From Clitopilus passeckerianus (Eukaryota > Basidiomycota > Agaricomycetes > Agaricales > Entolomataceae): 64,000 nucleotides of DNA. The position numbers and the translations under genes are program-made. The stretch is taken from assembly GCA_944990035.1 (NCBI GenBank), contig CALYLX010000013.1:1-64000 (forward strand), given 5' to 3'. Below, piece after piece: positions 42,033-54,540 of this stretch (the stretch's first letter is position 1; every line of letters starts with the position of its first letter). The notes under the pieces were generated by a model that was not told where the DNA came from, made no database searches, and was given only the letters and a program-made list of their open reading frames with translations.

Positions 42033-45000
42033 CTACTCCTGACCCGGCCTCTGGAACATCAAATGCTTCTTCTTCAGCTTGAAAGGCACGTTTCCCGGCA
42101 GCGGTGAGGTAAAGGACTTCGTCGGAGAGATCGAGTGAGTCGACCTCAGTGCGCCCCAGGGCCACGCCGTACTAGCACTCTCGCCACCTCCCATTGACGA
42201 CCCAGAGGCTGACCTGTGATGCAAAGGTTGAGAGCCACTCGCGAGATGATCGAGCTCATCCTCGTCGGCGTGAACGAGATGAGAAAGCGGATGGGATGAA
42301 ATGGGGGTTATCACCGAAGGCGAACGTGTATAAAACCCTCCTGAGGTGGTGATCGCATGAGGTACGAAGTCTGCCCGACCTCCTACTCCTTCGCCGTCCA
42401 CAGACATGCTATCATCAGCCGACCGAGCTATCATTCCCCGAAGTTGCTCTATCTCCGACTTCAGGTTCTTCATCTCGACATCTCGGTCGGCCTGTTGCTT
42501 GGCATCTGCCCTTATAGCTTGCTTCAGCGAGCGTATTTCGCTCATAAGGTCGGCCAGAGACGGTTCCCTGGAGTCGGAGAGAGACGTTCTTGACGAGGAG
42601 GGAATTGAGAAAACGCCCTTTGAGGGATTGGAGAGATGAGAATGTCCTTGTTGATGAACGGTATTCATCAACTCCGTCAATCCTTGCAGGGTATGCTTAA
42701 GCACGGTCGTCACAGTCTCCGTCAGAGGAGTATCAACGTCCATGGAGTTACTTGATGATCGAGGACGTGAAGTAGGCGTCGCATCCTCGGGCGAAGTTTC
42801 TGCAATGCGTGCTGGTGGCGAGGGGCGAGAAACATTCTGTTGCCCTGTGCTGGATTCGCGAGAACTGGATGTTGGGAGTGGCGTTGGGGATGTCTGTTTC
42901 TCATCCTGTGATGAAGGATCCGGAGACGTGATAGACTGCTCGTTGGATGAATATTGGGTATTCTGAACAACCGTCCCTGCTGCCGCCGCCGCCGCTGCCT
43001 CCTCAGCTGCCTTCTCAGCCGCCCTCTTTTGCTGACGTTTCAGCCTCCTCCACTTGTGTTGACGAGACTCCTTCCGTGGTACCGCCTCGGTGCCTGGAGG
43101 GTCGGGCGGAGAGGCTCCAGGCGGTATTGGCCTAGGAGATACAGAAGCGGAACCGTCACTTGCCGCAACCAGGGGTTCGGTAACTGCCGGAGGTATGTCA
43201 TTTGACGGAGGTACCTCCGGTGACGCAGGCGTGCCAGCCACACTGTCAGGAAACTGGAAGTATGACTTCAAGAGTTCCTTCTCGTCATACTCCGGCGGTA
43301 ACTCTGCGTCCATGGCTTGAGCAGGCGTCTCCGTAGCAGAAGCCAGTGGAGGTGCAACTACAGGGATCGGCGTCATCGTCCTCAGATGAGGAGGTAAGGC
43401 GGGAGGAGGGATCACTGGCGTTGTTGACGGGGTAGAACTGGGAGTCGCATTTGAAACCAGGACTGGCTCAGCGGTTTTAGATGTCGCCATCCGAGTCCGT
43501 TCTAGCGTAGCCTTCACCCGTGCATCCCAGCTACTTTTAATAGGGGTCTTATTTGAACCTCCTAGTAAGGGGCTTGGAGCGGTTGATTCAGTGGTACTGT
43601 GGTTGGTAGTCTGAACGACGAGAGGACCTGGTCGCTTAGGTGGTACGGTATTCGCCTTCAGAGGAGGCTGACTGGCGCCAGGCGTATCAGAGTCGCCAGG
43701 TTTAGACGTCGTCACGGTTGAAGGGAGTACAGGAGGGGCAGATGGTGCGGATTGTGGAGGGGTGGGAAGAGGAGGGCTGCCCATGCGAGCATCTTTGTCA
43801 GGAATGGATCGACCATTTCCCGAGCGATCAACAGGGGACGTTGCAGAGGAAACGTCAGTATTAGTGGAGGAGGTTGAGTTAGTGGCAGGGGTCAATACAG
43901 ACGGAGACGTAGCTGTGGCTGTGGGTGTAACGTCCTTCAGCTGCGCCTCCACTCGGGCGCGAGATTGTGAGCGACTACCAGATTTGGACGCCCTCCGGCT
44001 AGGCTGATTAAGAGGCTGGTGGACACGAGGTGGTGGGGAGTCAGAATCGCTAGAGCTGGAGCTATCGTCGTCGTCCTCTTCCTGTTGTTGCCTAGAAACT
44101 CGCGAATTGCGAGAGAGAACGGGAGAGGGAGGAGCTGGGGAGAGTGGTGATGAGGGGGAGGGCGAGCCAGACGAGATGGATAATGAATCATCAAGCATCT
44201 CTCGCTTGACTTCAAGGGGAAGTGCGTCGACGCGTGGCCTCAGGCGCCCAACTGATTCGGCTGAGACTCCATTTGATGGCGGAAGATTGGACGAATCCAT
44301 TGGGTGGTCCTGGGCGGTGGACGTAGGGGAATTTGATGACGTTCCCCATTTGAGACTCCCGTCAACAAACCCGCAGCTCTCGGTGAGATCCTCAAAGGTG
44401 AGGCCATTCACGATTTCCTCTTTCGAGAGCTGAAATCCCTTATGTCCCTCTACAACGAATTTCCCCCAATCTGTAGAAATCGTCAATAAGGTAGTTTGAT
44501 ATCAGAATTAAATGATACGCACTTAGTTCGAAGACATTTTTCCTGTATTCGTCCTCATCAAACTCGTACCAAAATTCCTTCACGAACTCCTCCCTCGAAA
44601 GCATCCATCTCTGATAATACCGTATAATCGCCCGATCGAACGTATGACACTTCCACTCCGTGTTCATCAACATCTGAGCCTGAGCCTTCCTTGCCTGCTC
44701 TAAAAACTGACCACAGAGCCTCGACACATGCAGTATGTCAAACTTGTACTCGTTCCACTCCTTCTCCCTATTCCCCGAAGTCATCACAAGCTTCAACGAC
44801 TGCCACTGAAACTTTGCCGCAAACATGAGTGGTAGTCGGTACATCCGGGGAATAGTCGTAACCGTTTGACCATCCCATGAAGTCACCTTCGTCCAAGGTT
44901 CCTTCGACGCTCGAGGTCGCGGGGGTATTGAGAAACCATTCTTAACAAGAAAATCTATGATCTGGTCATCGCTCCAATCGGGCGTAATGTATTCCAGCTC

Positions 45001-45246
45001 TGCAGGGTGTCGCCACGGCGTCTCTTTGTCAGGGGTAGGTACTGCCACCGTCGGGGATGCTACCCATTTCTTCGTTGATGATATCGATGGGGTCCGTTTT
45101 GGCGGCTTCGGAGGGTTGGTTTTAGAGACGTCTTTTTTATGTACGCTTTTCACAACTACTTGGGGCTTTCGGGGGAACATCCATGCCTCGAACTTTTTCC
45201 TTGCGACTCCCTTCCCAGGTGGAACGCCAGATTCTGCTTTAGGCAT
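42033..45246 (-). CDS. Large Ser/Pro-rich disordered protein with coiled coil, ~1053 aa
   Basis: Two exons, 45246-44523 and 44470-42033, are joined by a 52-nt intron (FEL|NWGKFV). The open frame extends 60 codons further upstream, but only to a TTG, so I chose the ATG of MPKAESGVPPGKGVARKKFE. The first ~260 residues look folded: TPWRHPAELEYITPDWSDDQIIDFLVKNGF (in part), a conserved-looking helical block with NEYKFDILHVSRLCGQFLEQARK, and FVKEFWYEFDEDEYRKNVFEL. The remainder is Ser/Thr/Pro-rich and disordered, with a basic-Ala helix (KRQQKRAAEKAAEEAAAAAAAG) and a coiled coil (DVEMKNLKSEIEQLRGMI). No catalytic motif was recognised. Possibly a regulatory scaffold; function unknown. It is common for agaricomycetes to have such proteins near one copy. 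Confidence 0.6.
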
Positions 45247-47441
45247 TTGATTATACGTGAATGAGCCAGCGATAGCAGGAATGAGAAAATTGAGTCTGAG
45301 AGCGTCCTCGTAAAAGGGAAACGGTATGTGAGCGTAGGGAGCACCGGCAATGGTGAGTGTAACGGGGCAAGCGACCTTGGCCACTAACTTCAACGTCTTT
45401 GATCCCGAGCGGCAAACACCTGTCAACCCAAATGACGAACCTGATCAAATTTTCCACCCAGTCCCCTCAAATCGATTGAATGTAATTTAGGACTTCAAAA
45501 TGTCTTTAGAGTCTGTAAGCAATAGTCGAGATTCCCCCAGCCTAAAGGGTTGCCGATTGAGCCGGGTGGCTAGGCAGCACAGCCCTTTCATCCACGTTTA
45601 TGCGATATTTGCTATATTCCATCCAACTTCATTACCTATGAAGCTTCATCTAGGTACCCATATCACCCAAAAGCTCATAAATGAGGGTTGTATTACGGTC
45701 ACGGAAGGAGCAATGGTGGTGACCCGCCTCCAATGTGGAGGGGCATCGATCGAGGCAGTCCAGCTGCCATTACCTGAATGCCGATCAACCGCCGCTCGGC
45801 CCAAACCTTTCCTTCCCAAGGTCAGAAAGAGTCAGGACTACGACGTGTTAGCCATCCTGAATTAGCGGAATAATCCTCCTTTCAACGACCTGCGTGCAGG
45901 CGGATGTCGTTGAGAGGGACTATACCAACCAACCCCGCGTCGGACCGACATCCGCTGACGTAGCATTCAAAGTGTGAAGCCAGTTTGTTTCAAGTTCAAG
46001 CGTCTGATCGCATTCTTGCGTCCTTATAATTAGCATGCGGCCAAATACTTACCAGTTCCATGCTTGGCGCAAGGCCCGCAAGTCTCATCCGGCGGTGAGT
46101 GCACCGTCTGTGGCCCTCCTGCTCAGTTCAATGTGGCTGGACGCGCGAGCCGCCTACCTAACAATCTGCGAATGAGATATACACGGAACCGTACTATAGT
46201 AGACACAAAAGATAGCCGTATTAACCTTCAACTAAGTATGATCAGTGCTCACCCTGGCATGATTGGAATCATACTTTAATACTTCTTCGCCCTTTCAATT
46301 TTCATCCCTCCCAATTTCAACTATTCCCAGCACAGTACGCAAAACCAAGTGAATCCAAAATATATTCGCATTCACCTTCGATTGAGTCTAGTCAGTGCTC
46401 ACGCAAATTGGCATTCCGCATGAACGGGTTCCCCAACCGTGCAAATTTGCTTGCGCCCCAAATATTCTCCAGGCTTTAGCTCGCCGTGATTGTTGACACC
46501 GATATGACTGCCATAGTCAACATAGAACAGTAGCAGAGGCTAGGTGCCTTTGTGTAGGTTACACATAATCCAACCCAGTGTGCTTTTGAAGCAATAAAAA
46601 TTCAATGGATGTGCATAAAGTCCTCCTCTCTCAGGAACCGATACGAGGACCTACACCTCCGAAGTAGGCCGTCAACAGAAGCCCTAAGGAACTTCAACCA
46701 TTCTCCTTGCTCTTCCGTGGCAGCCTTCCCAATCTTGGGATTTCGTAGGTAGTTGCGAACATTCCGTTTTCTTGTCGTTGAGCGAAGCGACGTGCAAAAA
46801 TTATCATAGTTCTCTCTCGTTCAGATGGCATTTATAGACAGTCCGGCAGTTGGAGCCCACGCAGCGGCAAGAATTCAAGATGGGGACATCAGGCTCTCTC
46901 GACTCGTCCGAACCGATTGCCAAAGAGATCGTCTATTCACTGTTCATTAAACTTCTGAATTGCAAATTTGACAAGAAAACTCTCGGAGGCGGGATGTTCG
47001 ACCTCAGTCGCTGTTGAGCGTTCATTTATCACCAAGTGAATGTTCTTCGAATGAGCCGTAGAGTGGTTGGCAGTTCAGACGCACATGACGGCATCTGGGC
47101 CTTACCCCCACAAGATTTCAGCTGGACTTACCGTGATGGTTCCATCTCTAGAGATCCTGGACCCGACAAGCACCCTCTCAAATAATTTTCTTCTTGGCTC
47201 AGCAGCAGCTTCAGACTACTTGAAGAACCCAGCCATAATTACCATAGCTCCCACCAACCTGTGGTCGAGCCTGAAAGCTTGAAGCTTGAAGGTCCAGGTC
47301 CGGCAAAAGCGTCCCGAAGGCCGATGGGTGGATTGGTCATCAATATTGCAATTTTTCCACGCGGCAATTCCTCGATCAAACTGGCGGGACTGCTGTTGGC
47401 CACAGCGACCTTGGCGTCTACCAACCTCATATCTCTCCACC
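45247..47441. other. Intergenic, 2.2 kb, includes a short direct repeat
   Basis: A 121-codon frame at 45500-45865(+) has no domain or splice support. A 33-bp imperfect direct repeat occurs at 46221-46253 and 46371-46403 (25 of 33 positions identical, sharing TCAGTGCTCAC). No RNA gene was seen. Confidence 0.45.
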
Positions 47442-49318
47442 ATGGCCAGTAAAATAGCCTGCCAAAGCGATTCATGCCCTAATGGCAACCCGCCATCCAA
47501 TATGGAATGCCCAACGTGCAGCAAGTAAGCTCCCATTCCCAATGATCAGGGGATTACGCTAACAACGTTTCGTTATCTAGGCTCGGTATTAAAGGATCTT
47601 TCTTCTGCTCACAGGAGTGCTTTAAAGCAGGATGTTAGTGAGCCATGTCTACGTGCTATCACGGCGAATGTTGTGCGATGATTAACACCAGAATCTCGTT
47701 ATCTCTCTTAGGGGTGAGTTCCTTTCCATCTACCGAAATGACTACTCAGCTGAACGTAGATTCCCTTGGATTTATCGTAGAAATCTCACAAGATAGTTCA
47801 CGACATTGTAAAGAACAGGCCGGCTGGAATCAGCGCTGTCGGGAAAGGTAAAGCACTAGCCCACCATATTTCTCAACCCGTTTCACTAATGAGTTCATCC
47901 GGCACAGACGGAACATACAATCCATTCCCATCCTTCGAATTTACAGGATCCTTACGGCCTGTATACCCTCTCACACCAAAACGACATGTTCCTGAACACA
48001 TACCAAGACCAGAATACGCCGACGATGGTGAGTTCCAAATCTCCAGGTACCAACACAGCTCCTTGATGTGCCCTTCCAGGAATCCCAAAGAATGAGATGA
48101 GACAGAGCGGCCAACCACCCAGGCAATTACGCCCTGAGGAAATCGAGAAGATGCGGACCGTCTGCCGGGTAAGTCCATGCTCCGTGGAGTCGATCACCTC
48201 GCTCATCGTCAGACCAGTTCGGACGGGAAATCCTCGACCTAGCCGCGTCTCATATCAAGCCTGGTGTCACCACTGATGAGCTTGATGAAATTGTTCATAA
48301 TGCTACCATTGAACGTAATGCCTACCCATCGCCATTGAACTACCGCGATTTCCCCAAGTCTTTCTGCTCGTAAGTACGGATCTCCTGGGAAGAATCAATG
48401 CCGTATTCAGTGAACTGCATGACAGATCGGTGAATGAAGTGATATGCCATGGTATTCCCGATAAGCGACCTCTGCAGGAAGGCGATATTATCAATCTCGG
48501 TGAGTTCATTCACAGTCACTGGGTTCTTCACTGTGGGTGCTCACATTACTCCAGATATCAGTGTCTACTATCAAGGTTTGTAACTCCCGTCTTCCCACCC
48601 GGAGCTCGTCTCTGATATCTGTCACTCACAGGCTACCACTCCGACCTAAACGCCACCTACCCAGTCGGAAAGATTGACGACGACTCCAAGCATCTCATTG
48701 CAACGACACGAAAATGCCTTGACGAAGCCATCAGAATGTGCAAGCCTGGTGCTCTATTCCGCGACGTTGGTAAAGCTATGTAAGCTCATCTCTCTCCCAA
48801 GTCGACATTATAATCTCACAAACCGGTCTGACTAGTGAGCCTGTTGCCCGAGCTGCCAACTGTTCGGTCGTCCGTACGTATGTAGGGCATGGCGTCAACG
48901 ATCTATTCCATGGTCCCCCGAATATTCCACATTATGCCAAGAATAAGGCTGTCGGTACTATGAAACCCGGAATGGCGCGTCTCCAAATTCGAGCACCCTT
49001 GTCACGCACTAACCTACTTCATTCTTTTCGTAGACCTTCACGATAGAACCTGTAAGTAGGTGACTATCTACATTCAGCTCGAGCCTAACCTCTTTCGTCT
49101 AGATGATTAACCGCGGTCGTACCGGCGAAGTCCATTGGCCCGATAATTGGACTGCTACTACGGTGGACGGAAAGCGTAGTGCTCAATTTGAAGAGACACT
49201 TCTGTATGTCGCCTCTCCTGTTCTGTTTGCTCCATTCCTGACCTCGCTTTCTAGTATTACTGAGACTGGGGTAGAGGTGTTAACAGCGGCGCCTGGATGG
49301 AAGCTTCCCGATCCTTAG
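47442..49318 (+). CDS. map1: Methionine aminopeptidase 1, with 2-nt micro-exon
   Basis: Multi-exon gene of ~390-400 aa. The N-terminal zinc-finger region has the C6H2 pattern of type 1 eukaryotic MetAPs: [36 protein letters not shown], then KSHKIVH. The catalytic pita-bread domain follows: [56 protein letters not shown] (two metal-ligand Asp), [16 protein letters not shown] (metal His), FTIEPMIN (Glu) and [10 protein letters not shown] (Glu). It removes the initiator Met from nascent proteins at the ribosome. After GGA-T at ~47633 the frame can be kept only by an exon of two bases, GG (47712-47713), which gives the conserved Trp before KSHKIVH. Joining the long exons directly would give an immediate TAA. 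The start ATG is within CCACCATGG, an excellent context. Confidence 0.93.
47712..47713 (+). other. map1: 2-nt micro-exon of map1
   Basis: The preceding intron starts GTTAGT and ends ...CTCTTAG at 47711. The following intron starts GTGAGT at 47714 and ends ...ATCGTAG before AAATCTCACAAG. The two bases GG between them complete T-GG (Trp), as in FK-x-W of animal MetAP1. Both splice-site pairs are canonical, and no other pair of sites restores the frame between the Zn-finger exon and the KSHKIVH exon. Confidence 0.75.
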
Positions 49319-51678
49319 ATCTACTGCCCTCGTAGGGTGTCTGCACATGTATGTACGGGTATCAATCTAGTGTGCTATTATCACACAAAGTCTTGGCTTT
49401 TCTTCCCCTATCTCGCACTGCAAAGCCCCTTCACTACGAGTGCTAAGCCGTTGAATGTCAGCCTTTCGCCCTGAGCGCCGGAATACATTACGGATCGAAT
49501 ACCTTGCAGATGTGGCTTGAGCATTCTATATTTAAACAAACGTCTTCTGAGTGCACCATATGCCAGCAGACTTAACTGAGAGCCTCATTGGGTCAACCGG
49601 GACGAACTAACCTCGAAGCGTCATGAATTCAAATTCACGCCTGTGTTCCCCATCCCTTTGAAATTCACTCCCGTGGGGCGCTAGTCGGACACCGGATCGT
49701 TCTCCACATATCCAATCCCGGGGTGCTCACTGCACCCGACCACTTTAGTCGCACGGGGCTTCTCCATCATCTTCTCTCTGACCAGAAAAGAAACCTAGGT
49801 TTAGCACCGAATCCTCAACACAAGCCCCATTTACCACGCGTAGTTATTCCAGGAAAACTCCACGTGCAGGTTGACTGACGAAATTAGACAGATGGTAGAC
49901 GTCGTACGTGCTCCACAGCGCCGGACGAGCGGGTGGCTGAGGAGATACCCTAGCGTCCTCTCCACGGGAGGACGATCGCGTGATAAAGACGTTCTCTGCG
50001 ATCTCGTCGGTGGAAGCCAAGACCTGTAAATTGGCCTAAGAGCTCAGAGCGAGCTACTAAGAAGTGTTTTCCACCGAAATTTGTGACAAGGAATACCCAG
50101 ACTCTGATATTAAGATAGATTGTAATCAATTCCGGTGTTTAGGGTCTAATTATAAAGGACGTGAATGCTCAGTGTCGCTCAGATATTGATATGCTTCATA
50201 TATATCATAGCTTATGTATTTTGCTGTAGATATATTGGTTGACGGGATGTATCATCGTTCTCATCGTTCATCGTATAGCAAATGGGTAGAACTGGCAACA
50301 GGTTCGCCGAGATGGTATCAATCGGTCGTTCTATCTTTGAGTACATCAGGCTCGCAGCGTTCAAACAAATACATGACGAGAATCTAGGCATTCCGCCCGT
50401 CGCCCGCAGATCTACAGCGCCACCCCACGCCCAGGGGGCACGACAATGTCCAATGGGGACCGCCACAGCCCGTGCACGAGCATGTACAGCTCTCTGGTGA
50501 GCGATCTGGTTTAAACTTAAACTATTCTATGATTGGCTCACCCATCCATTGACTCGATTTGGCCGATGCAACGAGGATCGCCGCTGCATCGTTGAAACAA
50601 TCCGCCGCCGTTTGGCCTCGATTTTGACGTACAGATGTCAGAGATCTGGACATCCATACGGGATGTCGCTGCCCACCTGTTCGGATAGGCTACGCTGAGC
50701 GCCACGAAATGAGGCTGGAGCAGGGTACCTCACTCAAGAAAGTCCCCAGAACCCTAGGATGCCCTCGTCATGGGACAGAGATTCCCGAGAATTAGATGAA
50801 CGGGAACCCGGCATTGCAATAGGCTGTGCTGTTATATCCGCAGTCCCGTAGAGCTGAGCTTTAGGTCGGTAGTCTGAAGAATCCTGAACAAAATTAAGTA
50901 GTCTATTCATATTCCGAGGTACAATTGGTCGAGGAACGACGAGGACACCTGACAATAAGGACAAAAAGCTGTTGGGGTGATGAACGTTGAGGCGCCAATA
51001 TAGTTTCTTATGTGGACGGCACGTTACCTAACTCCATTATGCAGGGTGCTTACTGCATGGATCACATCAAATGGACGACTCATCCTTTGCTCTGCAAGCT
51101 CATCTCTGAAGAGACCTAGCATGAAGAGCTGACTCACTGTGCTGGGTGCATTACTGTGTCTGCAGTGCCTTGGAGCTGACATGAGGGATATGTGGTTTGC
51201 TGAATCCTCGTCCTGACTTTCACCGACTCATCTGTTTCCGTGATAATCAGGCGTCATTGTTTCCCCTTTAAGGTGGTCCCTGGCAGCATGTCGTGCAATT
51301 CTTCCGTATTCGGCCTCGTGTGGGGGCGGCAAGCCTGGACCAACAATCCTGTCTTTCCTTATTGACAGGCACCTCAAAGCAAAGAGCTTGACGCTCAATC
51401 AGCTTTCCTTCCCACCTCTTTTCGATCGCAGTCATTTACTGTAATTCCCCGTGGCTGTTTGACACAGCTACCGTTCCCGGTTGGAGAAGCCGACATTAAA
51501 GCATCTGCACTGCTCGCGGACGACACATTCCTGTCACTCCCTCTTCTTGCCCTATTTCAACCTCGCTTCGGTGCTCCTGCTGGGGTTCTTCTCCCATTCC
51601 TCCGTCGTCCCTGCCGCACACGTTTTTGGCCTTCAAGTGCCACCTCAGGTCGTTCTCTGAACTCAACCAGTCTCTACC
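49319..51678. other. Intergenic, 2.4 kb, no recognised gene
   Basis: Only short open frames with atypical composition. The last ~250 bp before 51679 is rich in pyrimidine tracts and CTTCC motifs and is probably promoter and 5' leader of the next gene. No transposon ends or RNA gene recognised. Confidence 0.45.
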
Positions 51679-52512
51679 ATGACAGAATACGACTTCTCAC
51701 CAGAAGCCTACGAGCAACACCTGCGCACACAAGCACGAATAGCACGATGGGTGGACCAGACAGAGAACCATCGGGGAGAGTTCGGGCCTGAAGCCTGCCA
51801 GTTGGTGGATCCAGGTTGGTCGTCGCACAGACAGCCTGAATACGACGGTCGACATCGTCCATACGGGTCGCCGACTGGCTCTCCCACATCCTCAGAGGAT
51901 GCATATGCCCGACACCCTCTATCGCCAGGACCCATGCCCGTGATGGGCCTTAAGCAACTGCCTGTCCATCAGCCTACGCCCAGGCGGCCGAAGACACATC
52001 GTCAACCGACCGCATCGTACGGTCAACCAATCTACCTCCAGTCGCCACCTACAAGTCCCCCAAATCAAGGCTATCCCTACGCGTACAACCCAATGACGGG
52101 ACAGGTGACTTCACCAGGGAACTCGGCACAGAGTACAGTGGGTGTCCAGCGATTCATTTCATATTCCGCAGTGCCTGATGGACGTTTCTTTTTCTCACAG
52201 GCTGGTTCATACTTTCCGCCAGGGAATATTTATTCTATGCCTCCTGCTGGGTATCGATCGCCATATACTGCCCCGCCAAGTACATATCCAATATATGCAC
52301 CTAACACCGAGCAACCCACGCCTGCTATGAACTCCTCACCCTACGCTTCCCCACCCCCACCGACAATATATCCCCTAACTTCCGCGCCAGCAACATACGA
52401 CGGCTCGTCAAATTACTATCTGTCCTCGGCGAAGCAAGATCAAAATGCGAAGCCCCTCTTCTATCAGAAGATCTTCAAGGACAAACGTAGTAAAAGTGGG
52501 CGGAGCCGTTAG
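51679..52512 (+). CDS. Disordered Pro/Tyr-rich protein of unknown function
   Basis: Open frame of 277 codons. A short helical N-terminus (MTEYDFSPEAYEQHLRTQAR, then IARWVDQTE) is followed by Pro/Tyr/Ser-rich disorder (YGSPTGSPTSSED, PPSTYPIYAPNTEQP, YASPPPPTIYPLTS) and a basic Lys/Arg end (FYQKIFKDKRSKSGRSR). A 63-nt segment, 52138-52200, has a GTGGGT donor and CTTTTTCTCACAG acceptor. It is very likely an intron that happens to be open, and the spliced protein would be 256 aa. The C-terminal FYQKIFxDKR and N-terminal FSPEAYExHLxTQ look like conserved short linear motifs. No domain recognised. Confidence 0.6.
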   Translation: MTEYDFSPEAYEQHLRTQARIARWVDQTENHRGEFGPEACQLVDPGWSSHRQPEYDGRHRPYGSPTGSPTSSEDAYARHPLSPGPMPVMGLKQLPVHQPTPRRPKTHRQPTASYGQPIYLQSPPTSPPNQGYPYAYNPMTGQVTSPGNSAQSTVGVQRFISYSAVPDGRFFFSQAGSYFPPGNIYSMPPAGYRSPYTAPPSTYPIYAPNTEQPTPAMNSSPYASPPPPTIYPLTSAPATYDGSSNYYLSSAKQDQNAKPLFYQKIFKDKRSKSGRSR

Positions 52513-53165
52513 GTGTTGCCCACACGCGGTTTATGCATGTTCCCCCCAAGGGACAATTTAAATCGATCGATCGAACATTTGTTAATATCCTACTTACTCT
52601 ACCTTGGGTGTCCCGCACGCGTCTTTCGGTGCGTTGATTCCTGTAATGGCTTGTTATACCCTATAGACTCACACTGTCATGCAGTTTACCATAGATAGGC
52701 ACCCTCAAACACGTATCACATATTTTGCATAAATAGTCCATCACTTCGTGTTCATTGTCACTCGTTTAATCAATGCAGGTCTTGATTTTGTATTATATTC
52801 CGCTGTGTGCCCCTGGGTGAATGCCCTCCCCATTTCTCCCTCACAAGAAGCGCGGAGACCATGAAATCGTCTCGTAATCGTGAATTGAGACCGTCCTGAG
52901 GCGGATTGCCGGACCGTCCCCTTAGAGACGTCGGCATGATCAAAAGTCGGGGGACCCACAGCCACACGTCCTGTCGTCTGATGGAACATCCATCTGCACT
53001 CGCGTCTTGACTTTCTACCACAAGCAGCTGGTTCCTGCTCTGTGATTTACCTTTCCTTCTTCCACCAGAGGTGCTTAGGATAGCGCTGGACGCATCCCTT
53101 CTTTTCTTTATTCAAACACTCGGACGGCGAGGCTTTTTCTTGTTCAATACTTTTCGCATTTTGCC
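52513..53165. other. Intergenic, 0.65 kb
   Basis: No supported gene. The minus frames at 52741-53021 lack any signal. The segment before 53166 is T-rich (CTTTTTCTTGTTC) and fits a 5' leader. Confidence 0.5.
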
Positions 53166-54540
53166 ATGTTATGGATTCGCTTTGGCTTGTCAGTTCCTCC
53201 TGACTTCATATGAGGTGAAAATGTACTAATTCTCTACGAAATCACTCAGCCTTAGCTCTCTCGTTCTTTTCAACTCCGTCCTCGCCGTCGTCACCTTGAA
53301 AGTCCGCAGCGATGCAGTCATTGGGACACCATTGGACGTAGTCTGGAAGAGGGACCGTGCAGATCCTAGGATCTTTGACCTCCACAAGTTCTTGGATGGG
53401 GAGGACTACGGGTTCATTGCACATGTGGAAGCCGACAGAGGACAGACAACTGGTCATATAACTGTCAATTTCGACGAGACAGGGTTCGTAGTTCCAGTCA
53501 ACGGTATCCAGTCTTTGCTCAATCAATCACAGGGATTTCACTCTGCGCGCATTTGATTTCGAGTATGTGTACTCACAACTTGAGGTTACAAATGTGCTTG
53601 CTAACGCGTTGATTTTCAGGGAAAGCCAACAGCCTCTTGCGGAAACTGCAAACCACATCAATGTACGGCCATTCGGTGAAGCTCCCGGTTCATCGTAAGC
53701 TTGTGCCCCTTCTTCGTTTGGGATGAACGCTTAACATTTCCATTTCATCCAGGGACCCGTCTGACCCAACGTCAAGCCCGGCCTCGGAGGGCATGTCTTC
53801 CACGACCCTCCCTGCAACAGGCTCAACAGCCACGGCGACCACCAGTTCTTCCTCCTCGTAAGTTCGAGCCTTGTCTTTCTAACGTGTGTGGAATGCTTAC
53901 ACGTCCTTCTAGAACTGGCCCAACTGCGTAAGCTCCCCTTCATTACCGACGTCCCCATTTTACTAACCCCACCCCACCCAGCCCACCCTCCGCCGCAAAC
54001 TCAAAACCTCCCCCAAAGGTCAACGCAGCCGCCATCGCTGGGGCCGTAATCGGCGGAATCGTCGTCTTCGCCCTGCTAGTCCTCGGCACAATCCTCCTCA
54101 TCCGTCGCCGCCGAGCATCCAAAGAATCCAACAAACGCTTCACCTTCCACCGCGACCTCATGGTGCAAGCCCGCCCCACCGCCGTCTCTCGCCTCACCTC
54201 CACCCTCGCAGAAGGAGGAGGAGAACGCAGTCCTCGAATCCCCCGATTCTCCTTCCAACGTCTGAGCCGCCGGGACGCAGCAGCTCCCTCCGCTGCACCC
54301 CTTGCACACGGGTTCACACCTGCACATGCAGGTCCGACGGATAGGCAGCTGCAGTTGAACGCACGGGTAAGGCAGCTGGAGGAGATGATGCATGAGATTC
54401 GGTATCGGCCTGGGATGTCAAGGGTGCTGGAGCAGTTGAGGTCGCAGGTGTCGTGGTTGAGGGCGCAGAGGAATAGTCCGTGGGCGTTGCATGAGACGGA
54501 TGAGAGGCCGCAGCATTATGATTTGTATATGACTTCGTAA
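53166..54540 (+). CDS. Single-pass cell-wall-type membrane protein, 346 aa
   Basis: Seven exons (23, 234, 30, 75, 105, 15 and 559 nt; first 53166-53188, last 53982-54540), all phases consistent. A signal peptide (MLWIRFGFLSSLVLFNSVLA) is followed by a ~75-residue beta domain: TLKVRSDAVIGTPLDVVWKR, DPRIFDLHKF, FIAHVEADRGQTTGHITVNF, DETGDFTLRAFDFE. This resembles the Kre9/Knh N-terminal domain found in many fungal wall proteins. A Ser/Thr-rich linker, probably O-mannosylated, follows (SSTTLPATGSTATATTSSSSS). One transmembrane helix (AIAGAVIGGIVVFALLVLGTI) precedes a stop-transfer RRRR and a ~150-residue cytoplasmic tail with RVRQLEEMMHEI. The layout is that of a wall-stress sensor or adhesion-type receptor; the actual role is unknown. 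A 15-nt exon (TGPT junction) is notable. Confidence 0.75.

Noticed and set aside
45500..45865. 121-codon plus frame
   Set aside because: No domain, no conserved-looking segment, and flanking sequence without splice signals.
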